Assembly: GCA_018883975.1 (NCBI GenBank) | Contig: JAHLFD010000145.1 | Coordinates: 1-24,288, forward strand | DNA length: 24,288 bases | Origin: Zhenhengia stercoravium | GTDB taxonomy: Bacteria; Bacillota; Clostridia; Lachnospirales; Cellulosilyticaceae | Direction: 5' to 3' | Shown here: one piece after another, positions 7,843 through 15,772 of the stretch | Position numbering within the stretch: the stretch's first letter is position 1 | Layout: the number at the start of each line of letters is the position of its first letter | The notes under the pieces: model-generated | Databases searched by the model: none | What the model was told of the DNA's origin: nothing | Seen by the model: the letters and a program-made list of their open reading frames with translations, nothing else | Position numbers and translations under genes: made by a program

Positions 7843-7881
7843 TAAAAAAAATACCTGATGATAGTATACATCATCAGGTAT
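7843..7881 (-). terminator. Terminator of the iorA-iorB-glyA operon
   Basis: A perfect 12-bp stem ATACCTGATGAT/ATCATCAGGTAT (7851-7862 with 7870-7881) is followed by an eight-T run on the minus strand, just past the glyA stop. Confidence 0.93.
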
Positions 7882-7907
7882 AAGTTTATTCTATAAAATG
7901 GTAGTTT

Positions 7908-9143
7908 TTAGTATAATGGATATTTCTCTAAGAGTGTGGCTACACGTTCTTCACACTGCGCCTTATTCTCTTCAAAGTTTGAAAGTGCTAAAGATATAAT
8001 CTCTGCAATCTCAGTCATATCTTCTTCTTTCATACCTCTAGTGGTTACAGCAGGTGTACCTAGTCTAATACCACTTGTTACAAATGGACTTTCTGGGTCG
8101 AAAGGAATGGTATTTTTATTGCAAGTAATACCAATTTCATCTAGAAGATGCTCCGCATCTTTTCCTGTAATATGTTTATTACGAAGGTCTACATTCATAA
8201 GATGATTATCTGTACCACCAGAAACAATAGTAAAGCCTCTATCTATAAGTGCACTACATAATGCTTTAGCATTATCTATGACTTGTTTCTGATAGATATT
8301 AAATTCCTCTGTAAGAGCTTCTTTAAAGCATACAGCCTTTCCTGCAATAACATGCATAAGTGGTCCCCCCTGAATACCTGGGAAGATAGCTTTATCAATA
8401 GCCTTCGCATGCTCCTCTTTACAAAGAATCATACCACCTCTAGGTCCTCTAAGTGTCTTATGTGTAGTTGTTGTAACAAAGTCTGCATAAGGTACTGGAG
8501 ATGGGTGAAGCCCTGCAGCAATAAGACCTGCGATATGAGCCATATCTACCATAAGGTAAGCACTCACTTCATCTGCAATTTCTTTAAACTTCTTAAAGTC
8601 AATTGTACGCGCATAGGCACTAGCACCCGCAATAATCATTTTAGGTCTATGCTCTAATGCCTTACTACGTACACATTCATAGTCAATAAGCCCTGTTTCC
8701 TTATCTACTTCATAAGATACAATATTATAATGTTTACCTGAAATATTGACTGGGCTACCGTGTGTGAGATGTCCTCCATGACTTAAGTTCATACCCATTA
8801 CAGTATCTCCTGGCTTAAGGACTGCAAAAAATACAGCTTGATTAGCTTGTGAACCAGAGTTTGGCTGTACATTGGCATGTTCTGCACCAAAAAGCTCTTT
8901 TGCACGCTCTCTTGCTAAGTCTTCAATCTTATCTACAACTTCACAGCCCCCGTAGTAACGTTTACCTGGGTACCCCTCCGCATATTTGTTTGTTAAGGTA
9001 CTTCCCATAGCTGCCATAACAGCTTTGCTTACAAAGTTTTCTGAAGCAATAAGTTCTATCTTACTTTGCTGTCTTTTAGTCTCTTCTTCAATTAAATCCG
9101 CGATTTCTCTGTCTACTTTTCTTACTTCTTCTAATTCGTACAC
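7908..9143 (-). CDS. glyA: Serine hydroxymethyltransferase
   Basis: PLP enzyme that interconverts serine plus tetrahydrofolate with glycine plus 5,10-methylene-tetrahydrofolate in the cytoplasm. At 411 residues it has the usual length. It shows IELIASENFVSKAV, the YAEGYPGKRYYGG motif, NVQPNSGSQAN, SHGGHLTHG, the VDMAHIAG aspartate and the TTTTHKTLRGPRGG motif with the PLP lysine at about 229. The start is GTG (9143); an in-frame TAA eight codons upstream leaves no alternative, and an AGGTGA ribosome site lies close by. It starts 27 nt after iorB with no terminator between, so it is the last gene of the iorAB operon. Confidence 0.97.
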   Translation of the reverse strand: MYELEEVRKVDREIADLIEEETKRQQSKIELIASENFVSKAVMAAMGSTLTNKYAEGYPGKRYYGGCEVVDKIEDLARERAKELFGAEHANVQPNSGSQANQAVFFAVLKPGDTVMGMNLSHGGHLTHGSPVNISGKHYNIVSYEVDKETGLIDYECVRSKALEHRPKMIIAGASAYARTIDFKKFKEIADEVSAYLMVDMAHIAGLIAAGLHPSPVPYADFVTTTTHKTLRGPRGGMILCKEEHAKAIDKAIFPGIQGGPLMHVIAGKAVCFKEALTEEFNIYQKQVIDNAKALCSALIDRGFTIVSGGTDNHLMNVDLRNKHITGKDAEHLLDEIGITCNKNTIPFDPESPFVTSGIRLGTPAVTTRGMKEEDMTEIAEIISLALSNFEENKAQCEERVATLLEKYPLY

Positions 9144-9170
9144 AAAATCACCTGCTTTCTCTTAATAAGG

Positions 9171-9752
9171 TTATTTTTCTAGGTACGCTTTATATCCTCT
9201 TTTTAATGCTTCTTTATTCATTTGAATGGTATGTTTAGGTACAGTCACTTCTACAATATGTTCCCATTCCTCTAGCGTATCGCCAACATAAGCTGCATAA
9301 GCACCAATCATAATCATATTTACAACTCTCACATTACCAATCTCTTTAGCAATAGAAAGAGCATCTATAAGACATGCTTTATCATTAATACTTTTTATCT
9401 GCGTTTCTACATCCTCAGGATACTCAGCCATACCCATTACAACTGGCATTGGATCAATACGTTGTGTATTAGCAATTATTACACCATCTTCTTTAAGATA
9501 GTGTATGTATCGTAAAGCTTCTAACTTTTCAAAAGCAAAGATAATGTCAGCTTCACCTGGTTCTACTAGTGGAGAGTGGACTTTATCTCCATATTTAACC
9601 TGCATAAGCACACTTCCACCGCGTTGTGCCATACCATGTACTTCTGACATTTTTACATCTTGCCCTTTCATCATAGCATAGTTACCTATGATTCTTCCAG
9701 TAAGAAGTGTTCCTTGTCCGCCTACTCCTACAATAAGTATATTTTTAGTCAT
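9171..9752 (-). CDS. iorB: Indolepyruvate:ferredoxin oxidoreductase, beta subunit
   Basis: Gamma-type oxidoreductase subunit that pairs with IorA to oxidise aryl pyruvates to aryl-acetyl-CoA with reduction of ferredoxin. 193 residues. It shows the N-terminal nucleotide-binding-like VGVGGQGTLLTGRIIG, the SEVHGMAQRGGSV motif and a C-terminal region typical of the family. An in-frame start 26 codons upstream would overlap iorA heavily and is rejected: the ATG at 9752 follows GGGGGAG, sits 1 nt after the iorA stop, and gives the family's usual MTKNILIVGVGGQG start. Translational coupling to iorA is likely. Confidence 0.95.
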   Translation of the reverse strand: MTKNILIVGVGGQGTLLTGRIIGNYAMMKGQDVKMSEVHGMAQRGGSVLMQVKYGDKVHSPLVEPGEADIIFAFEKLEALRYIHYLKEDGVIIANTQRIDPMPVVMGMAEYPEDVETQIKSINDKACLIDALSIAKEIGNVRVVNMIMIGAYAAYVGDTLEEWEHIVEVTVPKHTIQMNKEALKRGYKAYLEK

Positions 9753-9753
9753 C

Positions 9754-11481
9754 CTAGTTCTCCCCCTTTGAAATAGCATCTTTTGGACAAATAGCTGCAC
9801 ATAAGCCACATCCAGCACAAAGTGCATCATTAATTTCAGTCACAACTTTACCTTTAGCTAAAGCAGGACAACCTAGCTTGCTACAGATACCACAGTTAAT
9901 ACATTTATCTTCATCTACTTTATAAGCATCCCATTTTTCTTTAATTAGTAATTTACACGGTGCCTTTGTAATGATTACAGAAGGTGCTTCTTTTGCTATT
10001 TCTTCTTTTAGCGCTGTTTCTACCGCCTTCATATCATAGGCATTTACTGTACGCACATTTGAAATGCCTATGGCTTTAACAAGCTCTTCAAGATTAAGTG
10101 CTGCAGTAATATCCCCTTTAAGGGTTTTCCCTGTAGCTGGGTGATTCTGATGTCCTGTCATACCTGTTGTAGAATTATCAGCAATAATCACTGTTGAAAT
10201 GCCCTGGTTATAAACAACATTAACAAGACCTGTAATACCTGAATGAATGAATGTAGAATCCCCTATAATAGCTACTGTCTTTTTCATAGCTTCCTTGCCA
10301 CGTGCTTTTTCAAAACCATGGCTCATACCAATACTTGCTCCCATACAGATACATGTGTCCATAGCAGCATGTGGCAGGGATGAACCTAATGTATAACATC
10401 CAATATCCCCCGTCACTGTAAGATTTAATTTCTTAAGAACAGTATAGACACCTCTATGTGGACAACCTGGACATAATACTGGTGGACGTATTGGTAGATC
10501 TTTAGCTACTTTTACTTCATCTACCTCATAGCCTAATACTTCTCTAATCTTTCTTGCTGTAATTTCACCTTGTCTTCCGAAAAAGCTCTTTCCTACAGCA
10601 TCAATACCCATACTTCTTACCTGCTCCTCAATAACAGGCTCAAGTTCTTCTACTACATAAACTTTTTCTACCTTCTTAGCAAAATCTTTAATAAGGTCTT
10701 CTGGTAGTGGATTCACCATATCTAATTTAAGAATATTAGCGTGAACACCACTTTCTTTAACATATTGATAGCAAATACCACTTGTAATAATCCCTATTTT
10801 ACTATCTGTAAACTCTTCCTTATAAAGTCCAAGCTCTTTTATATCTTTTGCAAGTTTTTGCATGCGCTCTTCTACAATCACATGACGTCCTTTAGCATTC
10901 CCTGGTGTCATAACATACTTTTTGATATTTTTTTCATAAGGTTTAAGCTTAAATGCCTCTGGTTCACAAACTTCTACAATCCCCTGAGAATGTGAAACTC
11001 TTGTTGTAAGCCTTACAATAACAGGTGTATCATAAGTCTCACTGATACACATAGCTTTTTTAACAAACTCTTTGCATTCCATGCTATCTGCTGGCTCTAA
11101 AACAGGAACCTGCGCTGCACGTGCAATAATTCTAGTATCTTGCTCATTTTGTGAGCTATGCATACCTGGGTCATCTGCTACAAATATAGTAAGCCCTGCA
11201 TTCACACCTGTATAGGCCACTGTAAAAAGTGGATCAGCTGCCACATTAAGACCTACATGCTTCATAGATACAACTGAACGGGCACCACCTATCGCACTTC
11301 CTATAGCAACTTCCATAGCAACTTTCTCATTAGGTGACCACTCTGCATAAATCCCATCATATTTTGCAATACATTCTGTAATCTCAGTACTTGGTGTACC
11401 TGGATAAGCAGAAGCTACTGTAGCACCTGCTTCATAAACTCCTCTTGCAATAGCTTCATTGCCAAGCATTAATTTTTTCAT
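9754..11481 (-). CDS. iorA: Indolepyruvate:ferredoxin oxidoreductase, alpha subunit
   Basis: TPP- and Fe-S-dependent subunit that decarboxylates indolepyruvate and other aryl pyruvates in anaerobic aromatic amino acid breakdown. At 575 residues it is slightly short for the family. In order: a pyruvate-oxidoreductase alpha-like domain (YPGTPSTEITE, DDPGMHSSQNEQDTR), a middle domain, a TPP-binding domain (CPGCPHRG, GDIGCYTLG, GDSTFIHSGITGL, NSTTGMTGHQNHP), and a C-terminal bacterial-ferredoxin domain with eight cysteines (527, 530, 533, 538 and 555, 558, 561, 565) for two [4Fe-4S] clusters. The ATG follows AGGGGG. First gene of the iorA-iorB-glyA operon and divergent from the ThrE-like pair. 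Confidence 0.97.
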   Translation of the reverse strand: MKKLMLGNEAIARGVYEAGATVASAYPGTPSTEITECIAKYDGIYAEWSPNEKVAMEVAIGSAIGGARSVVSMKHVGLNVAADPLFTVAYTGVNAGLTIFVADDPGMHSSQNEQDTRIIARAAQVPVLEPADSMECKEFVKKAMCISETYDTPVIVRLTTRVSHSQGIVEVCEPEAFKLKPYEKNIKKYVMTPGNAKGRHVIVEERMQKLAKDIKELGLYKEEFTDSKIGIITSGICYQYVKESGVHANILKLDMVNPLPEDLIKDFAKKVEKVYVVEELEPVIEEQVRSMGIDAVGKSFFGRQGEITARKIREVLGYEVDEVKVAKDLPIRPPVLCPGCPHRGVYTVLKKLNLTVTGDIGCYTLGSSLPHAAMDTCICMGASIGMSHGFEKARGKEAMKKTVAIIGDSTFIHSGITGLVNVVYNQGISTVIIADNSTTGMTGHQNHPATGKTLKGDITAALNLEELVKAIGISNVRTVNAYDMKAVETALKEEIAKEAPSVIITKAPCKLLIKEKWDAYKVDEDKCINCGICSKLGCPALAKGKVVTEINDALCAGCGLCAAICPKDAISKGEN

Positions 11482-11583
11482 ATTATCCCCCTAGTTTTAT
11501 TGTTTAAATATGCATAATAAATTTATATTAACACCACTTTTCTGTATATTACAAGTATTTAGAGTGAATAATTCTACAATCCC

Positions 11584-11613
11584 TTTACACTTTCCTTCTA
11601 AACGTTGTATACT
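11584..11613 (+). promoter_or_regulatory. Probable promoter of the ThrE-like pair
   Basis: TTTACA (11584-11589), an 18-bp spacer and TATACT (11608-11613) lie about 35 nt upstream of the chosen start codon. This supports the shorter protein start, because the longer open frame would begin upstream of the promoter. Confidence 0.6.
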
Positions 11614-11647
11614 TATGTTGAATATTTTTGACCACGCGAGGCTTATT

Positions 11648-12430
11648 ATGGATTGTATAAATGACTATGAAGCTGTTCTAGCTTTTGCTGTAAACCTTGG
11701 TGAAATCATGCTTAAAAGTGGGGCTGAAACTTACCGTGTAGAAGATACTATATGCCGTATTTTAGCCCATCACAATTTCGATAAAGTAGATACATTTGTT
11801 ACACCAACCGTAGTTATGGCAACAATAAAAAACAAAGAAATTCCTAATTCTACTACCCTTACACGTATTAAGAATCGTAGTACTAGAATGGATAAAATTG
11901 AACTGATTAATCAGCTTTCTCGTAATTATGTAGAAGAGAAACTATCTTTAGAGGAAGCTGTAGCAACCTTAAAAGAGATAGACCATACACCTGCTTATTC
12001 TAAGATAACCATAGCTTTGGCAACAGCTTTTAGCTCTGCCTTTTTTTCCCTTATGTTTAACGGTGGGCTCTTTGAATTTATCTTTGCATTTTTCATTGGA
12101 TTTGGTGCCTACATGGTTCAATCTCATCTAAAATCAAAGGAAATTGTTAATTATCTCGTACTTTTTATGGTATCGCTTTTTATAGGGAGCATTATAGCCC
12201 TACTAAGTTTATTTGTAGATCCTATACTGGATCTAGAAGCCATCGTCATCGGTAGTATTATGCCTCTTGTTCCTGGACTTGCTTTTACTAATGGTATTCG
12301 TGATACCATCGGAGATGAACTACTCTCTGGCATGTCACGTCTTGCAGAAGCTGTGTTTATTGCCGTAGCCATTGCTGCAGGCATTGGTATTCCTATGAGT
12401 GTGGGGCTTTATTTAGGGGGTGCTTTATAA
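11648..12430 (+). CDS. Threonine/serine exporter family protein, N-terminal part (ThrE, DUF1212)
   Basis: First half of a split ThrE-type exporter. In Corynebacterium ThrE, one protein carries both domains and exports threonine and serine. This protein has 260 residues. The N-terminal cytoplasmic part carries LGEIMLKSGAETYRVEDT and the VTPTVVMATI motif; about five transmembrane helices follow, including the VIGSIMPLVPGLAFTNGIRD loop and SGMSRLAEA near the end. The frame is open 46 codons further upstream, but the ATG at 11648 has GCGAGG at 7 nt and lies behind a promoter. It overlaps the next gene by one base (TAATG), as expected for partner subunits. Confidence 0.92.
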   Translation: MDCINDYEAVLAFAVNLGEIMLKSGAETYRVEDTICRILAHHNFDKVDTFVTPTVVMATIKNKEIPNSTTLTRIKNRSTRMDKIELINQLSRNYVEEKLSLEEAVATLKEIDHTPAYSKITIALATAFSSAFFSLMFNGGLFEFIFAFFIGFGAYMVQSHLKSKEIVNYLVLFMVSLFIGSIIALLSLFVDPILDLEAIVIGSIMPLVPGLAFTNGIRDTIGDELLSGMSRLAEAVFIAVAIAAGIGIPMSVGLYLGGAL

Positions 12431-12870
12431 TGGCTTATCTTTTTATTCATACCATTAGTGCTTTCTTTGCTACTATTTTCTTTTCTGTTCTTTTTAATGT
12501 GCAGAAAAAACACCTTATAGCTTGTGGTATTATGGGGGCTTGTGGATGGGCGGTTTACATTATGGGGACTATGCAGAACTATTCACCTATATTGTCCACC
12601 TTTTTAGGTGCTTATCTTGTTGCTCAAGGCTCTTATTTTCTAGCTAAATATAAAAAAGCACCTGTTACTGTATTTCTTATTCCAGGAATTATTCCACTTG
12701 TTCCTGGAATCGGCTTATACCGTACTATGTATGCCCTGCTATTCTCTGAGTACACAAAAGCTCTAGAATATGCCTTACTCACTTTCCAGCTTTCAGGTGT
12801 TATTGCAGGTGCTATCATTATGGCTGCACTTTTACCACTTTTATTTAGATCACGTAGACAAAAAATTTAA
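12430..12870 (+). CDS. Threonine/serine exporter family protein, C-terminal part (ThrE_2, DUF3815)
   Basis: Second half of the split ThrE-type exporter: 146 residues, almost entirely four or five transmembrane helices, with the family loop PGIIPLVPGIGLYRTMYALL and a basic C-terminus. The start ATG shares its A with the stop codon of the first half, so the two are translationally coupled and likely form one membrane complex. The substrate (serine or threonine) is inferred from family; the divergent glyA-containing operon fits serine but does not prove it. Confidence 0.92.
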   Translation: MAYLFIHTISAFFATIFFSVLFNVQKKHLIACGIMGACGWAVYIMGTMQNYSPILSTFLGAYLVAQGSYFLAKYKKAPVTVFLIPGIIPLVPGIGLYRTMYALLFSEYTKALEYALLTFQLSGVIAGAIIMAALLPLLFRSRRQKI

Positions 12871-12877
12871 ATACTAT

Positions 12878-12909
12878 AAAAGGGACTGCCTAGGCAGCCC
12901 CTTTTATTT
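12878..12909 (+). terminator. Bidirectional terminator between thrE pair and Cys-rich gene
   Basis: A 13-bp stem with one mismatch (AAAAGGGaCTGCC and GGCAGcCCCTTTT, 12878-12905) has T-rich tracts on both strands. It lies between the convergent ends of two genes. Confidence 0.9.
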
Positions 12910-12913
12910 TGAT

Positions 12914-13927
12914 CTAGCATTTTTTATTACAGTTACAAGCATTTTGGAAACATTTTGGTCTTTCAGCTACATCAAGTGGTTGAATACAAGGCTCGAGAAG
13001 ATCGCCTTCACAGAATATCTTACAGCTACTTTCTTCAGTGTTGCTAGCTGCTAAGAATTTTGGTGGTACTACAAGACCTTCATGTTGGAACTTATATTGT
13101 ACGAAGTAAATAGCTTTGAAGTAAAGTGTAATACCAACTGCCATACATTCATCATCTTTTGCAATAACTTTTGCAAGTGCTTGAGCAGAAATACCTTGAC
13201 GTAAACTATTGTTTGCTTCAAATTCATGGAAGTCATGGCATACTTCTGGGCAATCACAGTTTTGACAATGCTGTCCTTCTACTAGGCCGATAAAATTAAT
13301 TGTTGGAACAAGTTTGTTACAGCCTGCTGGATTCTCTGGTGCATAAGAAATACCATATGGTGTATATAAATCAAATGCAATATTACTAGGATTCGTTTCT
13401 TCTGAAAAACCTGGACAGTTTTCGCTAGGAAGATATCTTAAAGTTAGCATACCTTCTTTACATACTCTACAGGTACTATCCATGATGCTTACTGATAAAG
13501 TTACATCGATGTCTCTTAAAACAACTCTTGATAAGTTAGGTGTGTTCTTACTTGGTCTAATTTCTGAAAATCTACAGGTTTCTGGACATATAAAATTAAA
13601 GTCGATGTCAACAACGTGCAGTTGAATCGTATTTGCATTTTCAAGATCACATTTTGTCAGTCCATCAAAAAGAATATCAGTTGTACGATTTGATGGGCGT
13701 TCACATACGTCTAATAAATCATCTATCGCGAAGACACGGCAAAGATTAATGCCAGCTTCATCAAATACAACAGGTGCCATCATTGTTAAGCATTTAGGTT
13801 CTCCAATAGGTGGACACATTGCAGTTGCTTCGAGCTTCGTTATTGTGTCACATGGATGACATATATCACAAACACCTGCATTAGGTGCTTTGAAAAATCT
13901 TGTGTCTGTATTTGAACATTTGCTCAT
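12914..13927 (-). CDS. Cysteine-rich protein, candidate spore coat or exosporium component
   Basis: A 337-residue protein that I do not recognise by family. It has 27 cysteines by my count, many in clusters: CDICHPC near residue 20, CPETC and CRVC in the middle, CQNCDCPEVC, and CNCNKKC at the very end. No signal peptide or transmembrane helix is seen. The middle (TIQLHVVDIDFNFIC and VVLRDIDVTLSVSIMD) looks like repeated beta strands. The ATG follows AGGAGG at 9 nt. The upstream region has a close match to a sigma-K promoter. High cysteine content without export signal plus a mother-cell promoter suggests a spore-coat or exosporium role; a metal-binding storage protein is the main alternative. 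Confidence 0.7.
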   Translation of the reverse strand: MSKCSNTDTRFFKAPNAGVCDICHPCDTITKLEATAMCPPIGEPKCLTMMAPVVFDEAGINLCRVFAIDDLLDVCERPSNRTTDILFDGLTKCDLENANTIQLHVVDIDFNFICPETCRFSEIRPSKNTPNLSRVVLRDIDVTLSVSIMDSTCRVCKEGMLTLRYLPSENCPGFSEETNPSNIAFDLYTPYGISYAPENPAGCNKLVPTINFIGLVEGQHCQNCDCPEVCHDFHEFEANNSLRQGISAQALAKVIAKDDECMAVGITLYFKAIYFVQYKFQHEGLVVPPKFLAASNTEESSCKIFCEGDLLEPCIQPLDVAERPKCFQNACNCNKKC

Positions 13928-13985
13928 AATTCCAAACCTCCTACATGTTTGCTAAGGTGGGTCATAAAAATGTCGTTTTCAATAC

Positions 13986-14014
13986 TATAATATGGAAAAT
14001 CTATGAGGATGGTG
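13986..14014 (-). promoter_or_regulatory. Sigma-K-like promoter of the Cys-rich gene
   Basis: On the minus strand CACC (14014-14011), a 16-bp spacer and CATATTATA (13994-13986) match the known sigma-K pattern (AC in the -35, CATAnnnTA in the -10, about 16 bp apart). It lies about 45 nt upstream of the AGGAGG site. I see no equally good sigma-A promoter in this direction. The motif is short, so chance is possible. Confidence 0.45.
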
Positions 14015-14083
14015 ACATTTATGTATAATTTAATTTTAAAATCAATATGATGGTATAAAGTACTTCTATAGGGAGGTTCCTTT

Positions 14084-15328
14084 ATGCCTTTTTTATTTCG
14101 TACATCTACACGCTTCATCATTGTAGATGAAAAACCTAGACAAGGAGTTTTTTATCAAATTTATGACAAAGAGGGTTTCTTGCGCCCTGCACTTATTCAT
14201 CCTAGCAGTGCATTAACTTATAGTGCTACACTAGATCATCATGATAATCTTCACGTCGTTGTCCAAAATACAAATCATCAGACTGCTTACTATCATTCCT
14301 TTGAAACATCACCTACTAAACGTACTGTTTTAGAAGATACCAAAAATATGTATCAATTTGAAAATATGTCTATTCAAATACTTGGTGAAACGCCGCACCT
14401 TTTCTATACTGTTATACATCCTAATGGAAATGGACGTTCTCTTGTCCATCAATCTTTAACTGCGGCCTCTCCTATGGCTACACATCTTATTACAAATTTA
14501 CCTTTAAATTGTCAACTTTCCTATTATGTAGTGGAGGATACTCTCTATATTCTATACCCACTCTATGAAGAAGGTTACACCTTAAATTGTCTCACCTTCA
14601 CGGAAAATGCTTATGATTCTAGAACTTTAGTTCGTTCTGATATTCCTATTAGTGATTGGAATATGTGTTTACATGGTCAAAAACTATATGTTTTATTTAC
14701 AACAGATACCTATGGACATCCTGCCTTTCACCTGCTAGATACTTTAACACTTAAAGATCTAGCTCTGCCACTTCCTGTAACTGCTACTTCACCTTCTCTC
14801 CTTAGCTATCTAGATTGTCTCTGGATTCACTATAAAGATGGTGATAAACTTTATACACTCTTTGGTTTGCCTGAGCAAGAAATGTTTAGTATCCCCGTTA
14901 TAAGTAGTCTTCAGCTCCCTGCTACACTCTATGACTATTACAGCCTTGACCATAATAGTTTTAATGCCTCTAAAGTATATGCTAATTTAATGAGTACACT
15001 TAGACTAGCTACACTTTCTTCTATTGATATAAAAGAAATTCATCCTGACTTATCCCCTAATCTTGAACTTTCTTTGCTACTAGAAGGGCTCTCCTTAGTG
15101 AGTCGCTCTCCCACACCACCTCGAACCTCTACACCTATTGCTACACCTATGCCAACTCCTCCCCCTCTATCTACTATACCTCCTATCCCTACTGCACCAA
15201 CAACCTCTATGCATACACCAAGTAGCAGTCCTCTTTCACCACCTGCACCTGCTGCCGTTCCAACTGTACGCTCTGTGGCACAAGCAGCTAAAGATTTTAT
15301 GCAAGAAGGTAATTTTTTTGAACCTTAG
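14084..15328 (+). CDS. Unknown beta-rich protein with proline-rich tail
   Basis: A 414-residue protein of unknown function with no signal peptide or transmembrane segment. Residues 1 to about 290 read as repeating short beta strands with aromatic and His/Tyr-rich stretches (LTYSATLDHHDNLHVVVQ, PHLFYTVIHPNGNGRSLVHQ, LSYYVVEDTLYILYPLYEEG, LSYLDCLWIHYKDGDKLYTL), a spacing like a beta-propeller, though no family is recognised. Residues 342-394 are a low-complexity Pro/Thr/Ser tail, followed by a short terminus SVAQAAKDFMQEGNFFEP. The ATG follows GGGAGG. It is divergent from the Cys-rich gene across a 156-bp gap and may belong to the same programme. A surface or spore-layer role is conceivable, not shown. 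Confidence 0.8.
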   Translation: MPFLFRTSTRFIIVDEKPRQGVFYQIYDKEGFLRPALIHPSSALTYSATLDHHDNLHVVVQNTNHQTAYYHSFETSPTKRTVLEDTKNMYQFENMSIQILGETPHLFYTVIHPNGNGRSLVHQSLTAASPMATHLITNLPLNCQLSYYVVEDTLYILYPLYEEGYTLNCLTFTENAYDSRTLVRSDIPISDWNMCLHGQKLYVLFTTDTYGHPAFHLLDTLTLKDLALPLPVTATSPSLLSYLDCLWIHYKDGDKLYTLFGLPEQEMFSIPVISSLQLPATLYDYYSLDHNSFNASKVYANLMSTLRLATLSSIDIKEIHPDLSPNLELSLLLEGLSLVSRSPTPPRTSTPIATPMPTPPPLSTIPPIPTAPTTSMHTPSSSPLSPPAPAAVPTVRSVAQAAKDFMQEGNFFEP

Positions 15329-15340
15329 AGAGAAGCTACA

Positions 15341-15376
15341 AAAAAGGGACCATTGCTCATGCAACAGTCCCTTTTT
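15341..15376 (+). terminator. Bidirectional terminator between convergent genes
   Basis: Arms AAAAAGGGAC and GTCCCTTTTT (15341-15350 with 15367-15376) plus an inner TTGC/GCAA stem and T-runs on both strands. It serves the proline-tail gene and the minus-strand RseC-like gene. Confidence 0.88.
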
Positions 15377-15379
15377 ACT

Positions 15380-15772
15380 TTATTCGATCACTTTTTTAGC
15401 TGTAGGAAGCATCTTAGCGTATTTATTATGCTTCTCTCCATATTTAATCATCCCAAAAGTAAGTGCCATAAGTCCTAGCCCTAGTACAATAGCAATAACC
15501 TCTGAAAATTTATAACCAATCCCTACTCCTAGGATAAGGCCAATAAGTGGTAGCCCATACATAATGAAAGTTGCCTTCATAAAGGAATGCTGCTCTACAT
15601 CTACTTCTACCTGGTCACCAACTTGACTTTTACATGCATTGGCACATTTTAGTGTGCACTTTTTAACTTCACCTAACACTTCACAGGCATGACACTCACC
15701 ACACATGTCCTGTCGTTCTATAGACACAATGACATAGTCTTCCTCTACCTTCTCTACTGTTCCAATAGGCAT
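15380..15772 (-). CDS. RseC/MucC-like (SoxR-reducing system type) membrane protein
   Basis: A 130-residue RseC/MucC-type protein; relatives are linked to reduction of SoxR or to Rnf-type electron transfer. The N-terminal domain begins PIGTVEKVEEDYVIVSI and carries six cysteines (24, 27, 30, 39, 43, 47 in the pattern CxxCxxC...CxxxCxxxC), followed by GDQVEVDV. Two transmembrane helices follow (about 66-88 and 90-108) with a basic C-terminus. The ATG at 15772 shares its A with the TGA of the upstream gene, so translation is coupled; a TTG one codon earlier is also in frame but less likely. No rnf or soxR gene is in the window. Confidence 0.88.
   Translation of the reverse strand: MPIGTVEKVEEDYVIVSIERQDMCGECHACEVLGEVKKCTLKCANACKSQVGDQVEVDVEQHSFMKATFIMYGLPLIGLILGVGIGYKFSEVIAIVLGLGLMALTFGMIKYGEKHNKYAKMLPTAKKVIE

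Noticed and set aside
6385..8657. Open frames inside the EF-G-like and glyA genes (6385-6651 minus, 6389-6688 plus, 6789-7109 plus, 8283-8657 plus).
   Set aside because: They are overlapped entirely by strongly identified genes and lack ribosome sites.
9144..9170. Possible glycine riboswitch before glyA.
   Set aside because: Only 27 nt separate iorB and glyA, and no riboswitch core is seen upstream of iorA either.
9753..9830. 26-residue N-terminal extension of IorB.
   Set aside because: It would overlap the ferredoxin domain of iorA, and the extension sequence is just iorA's coding DNA in another frame.
15138..15515. 125-codon plus-strand frame overlapping the proline-tail protein and the RseC-like gene.
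   Set aside because: It crosses a strong bidirectional terminator and is the +1 shadow of a proline-rich low-complexity tract.
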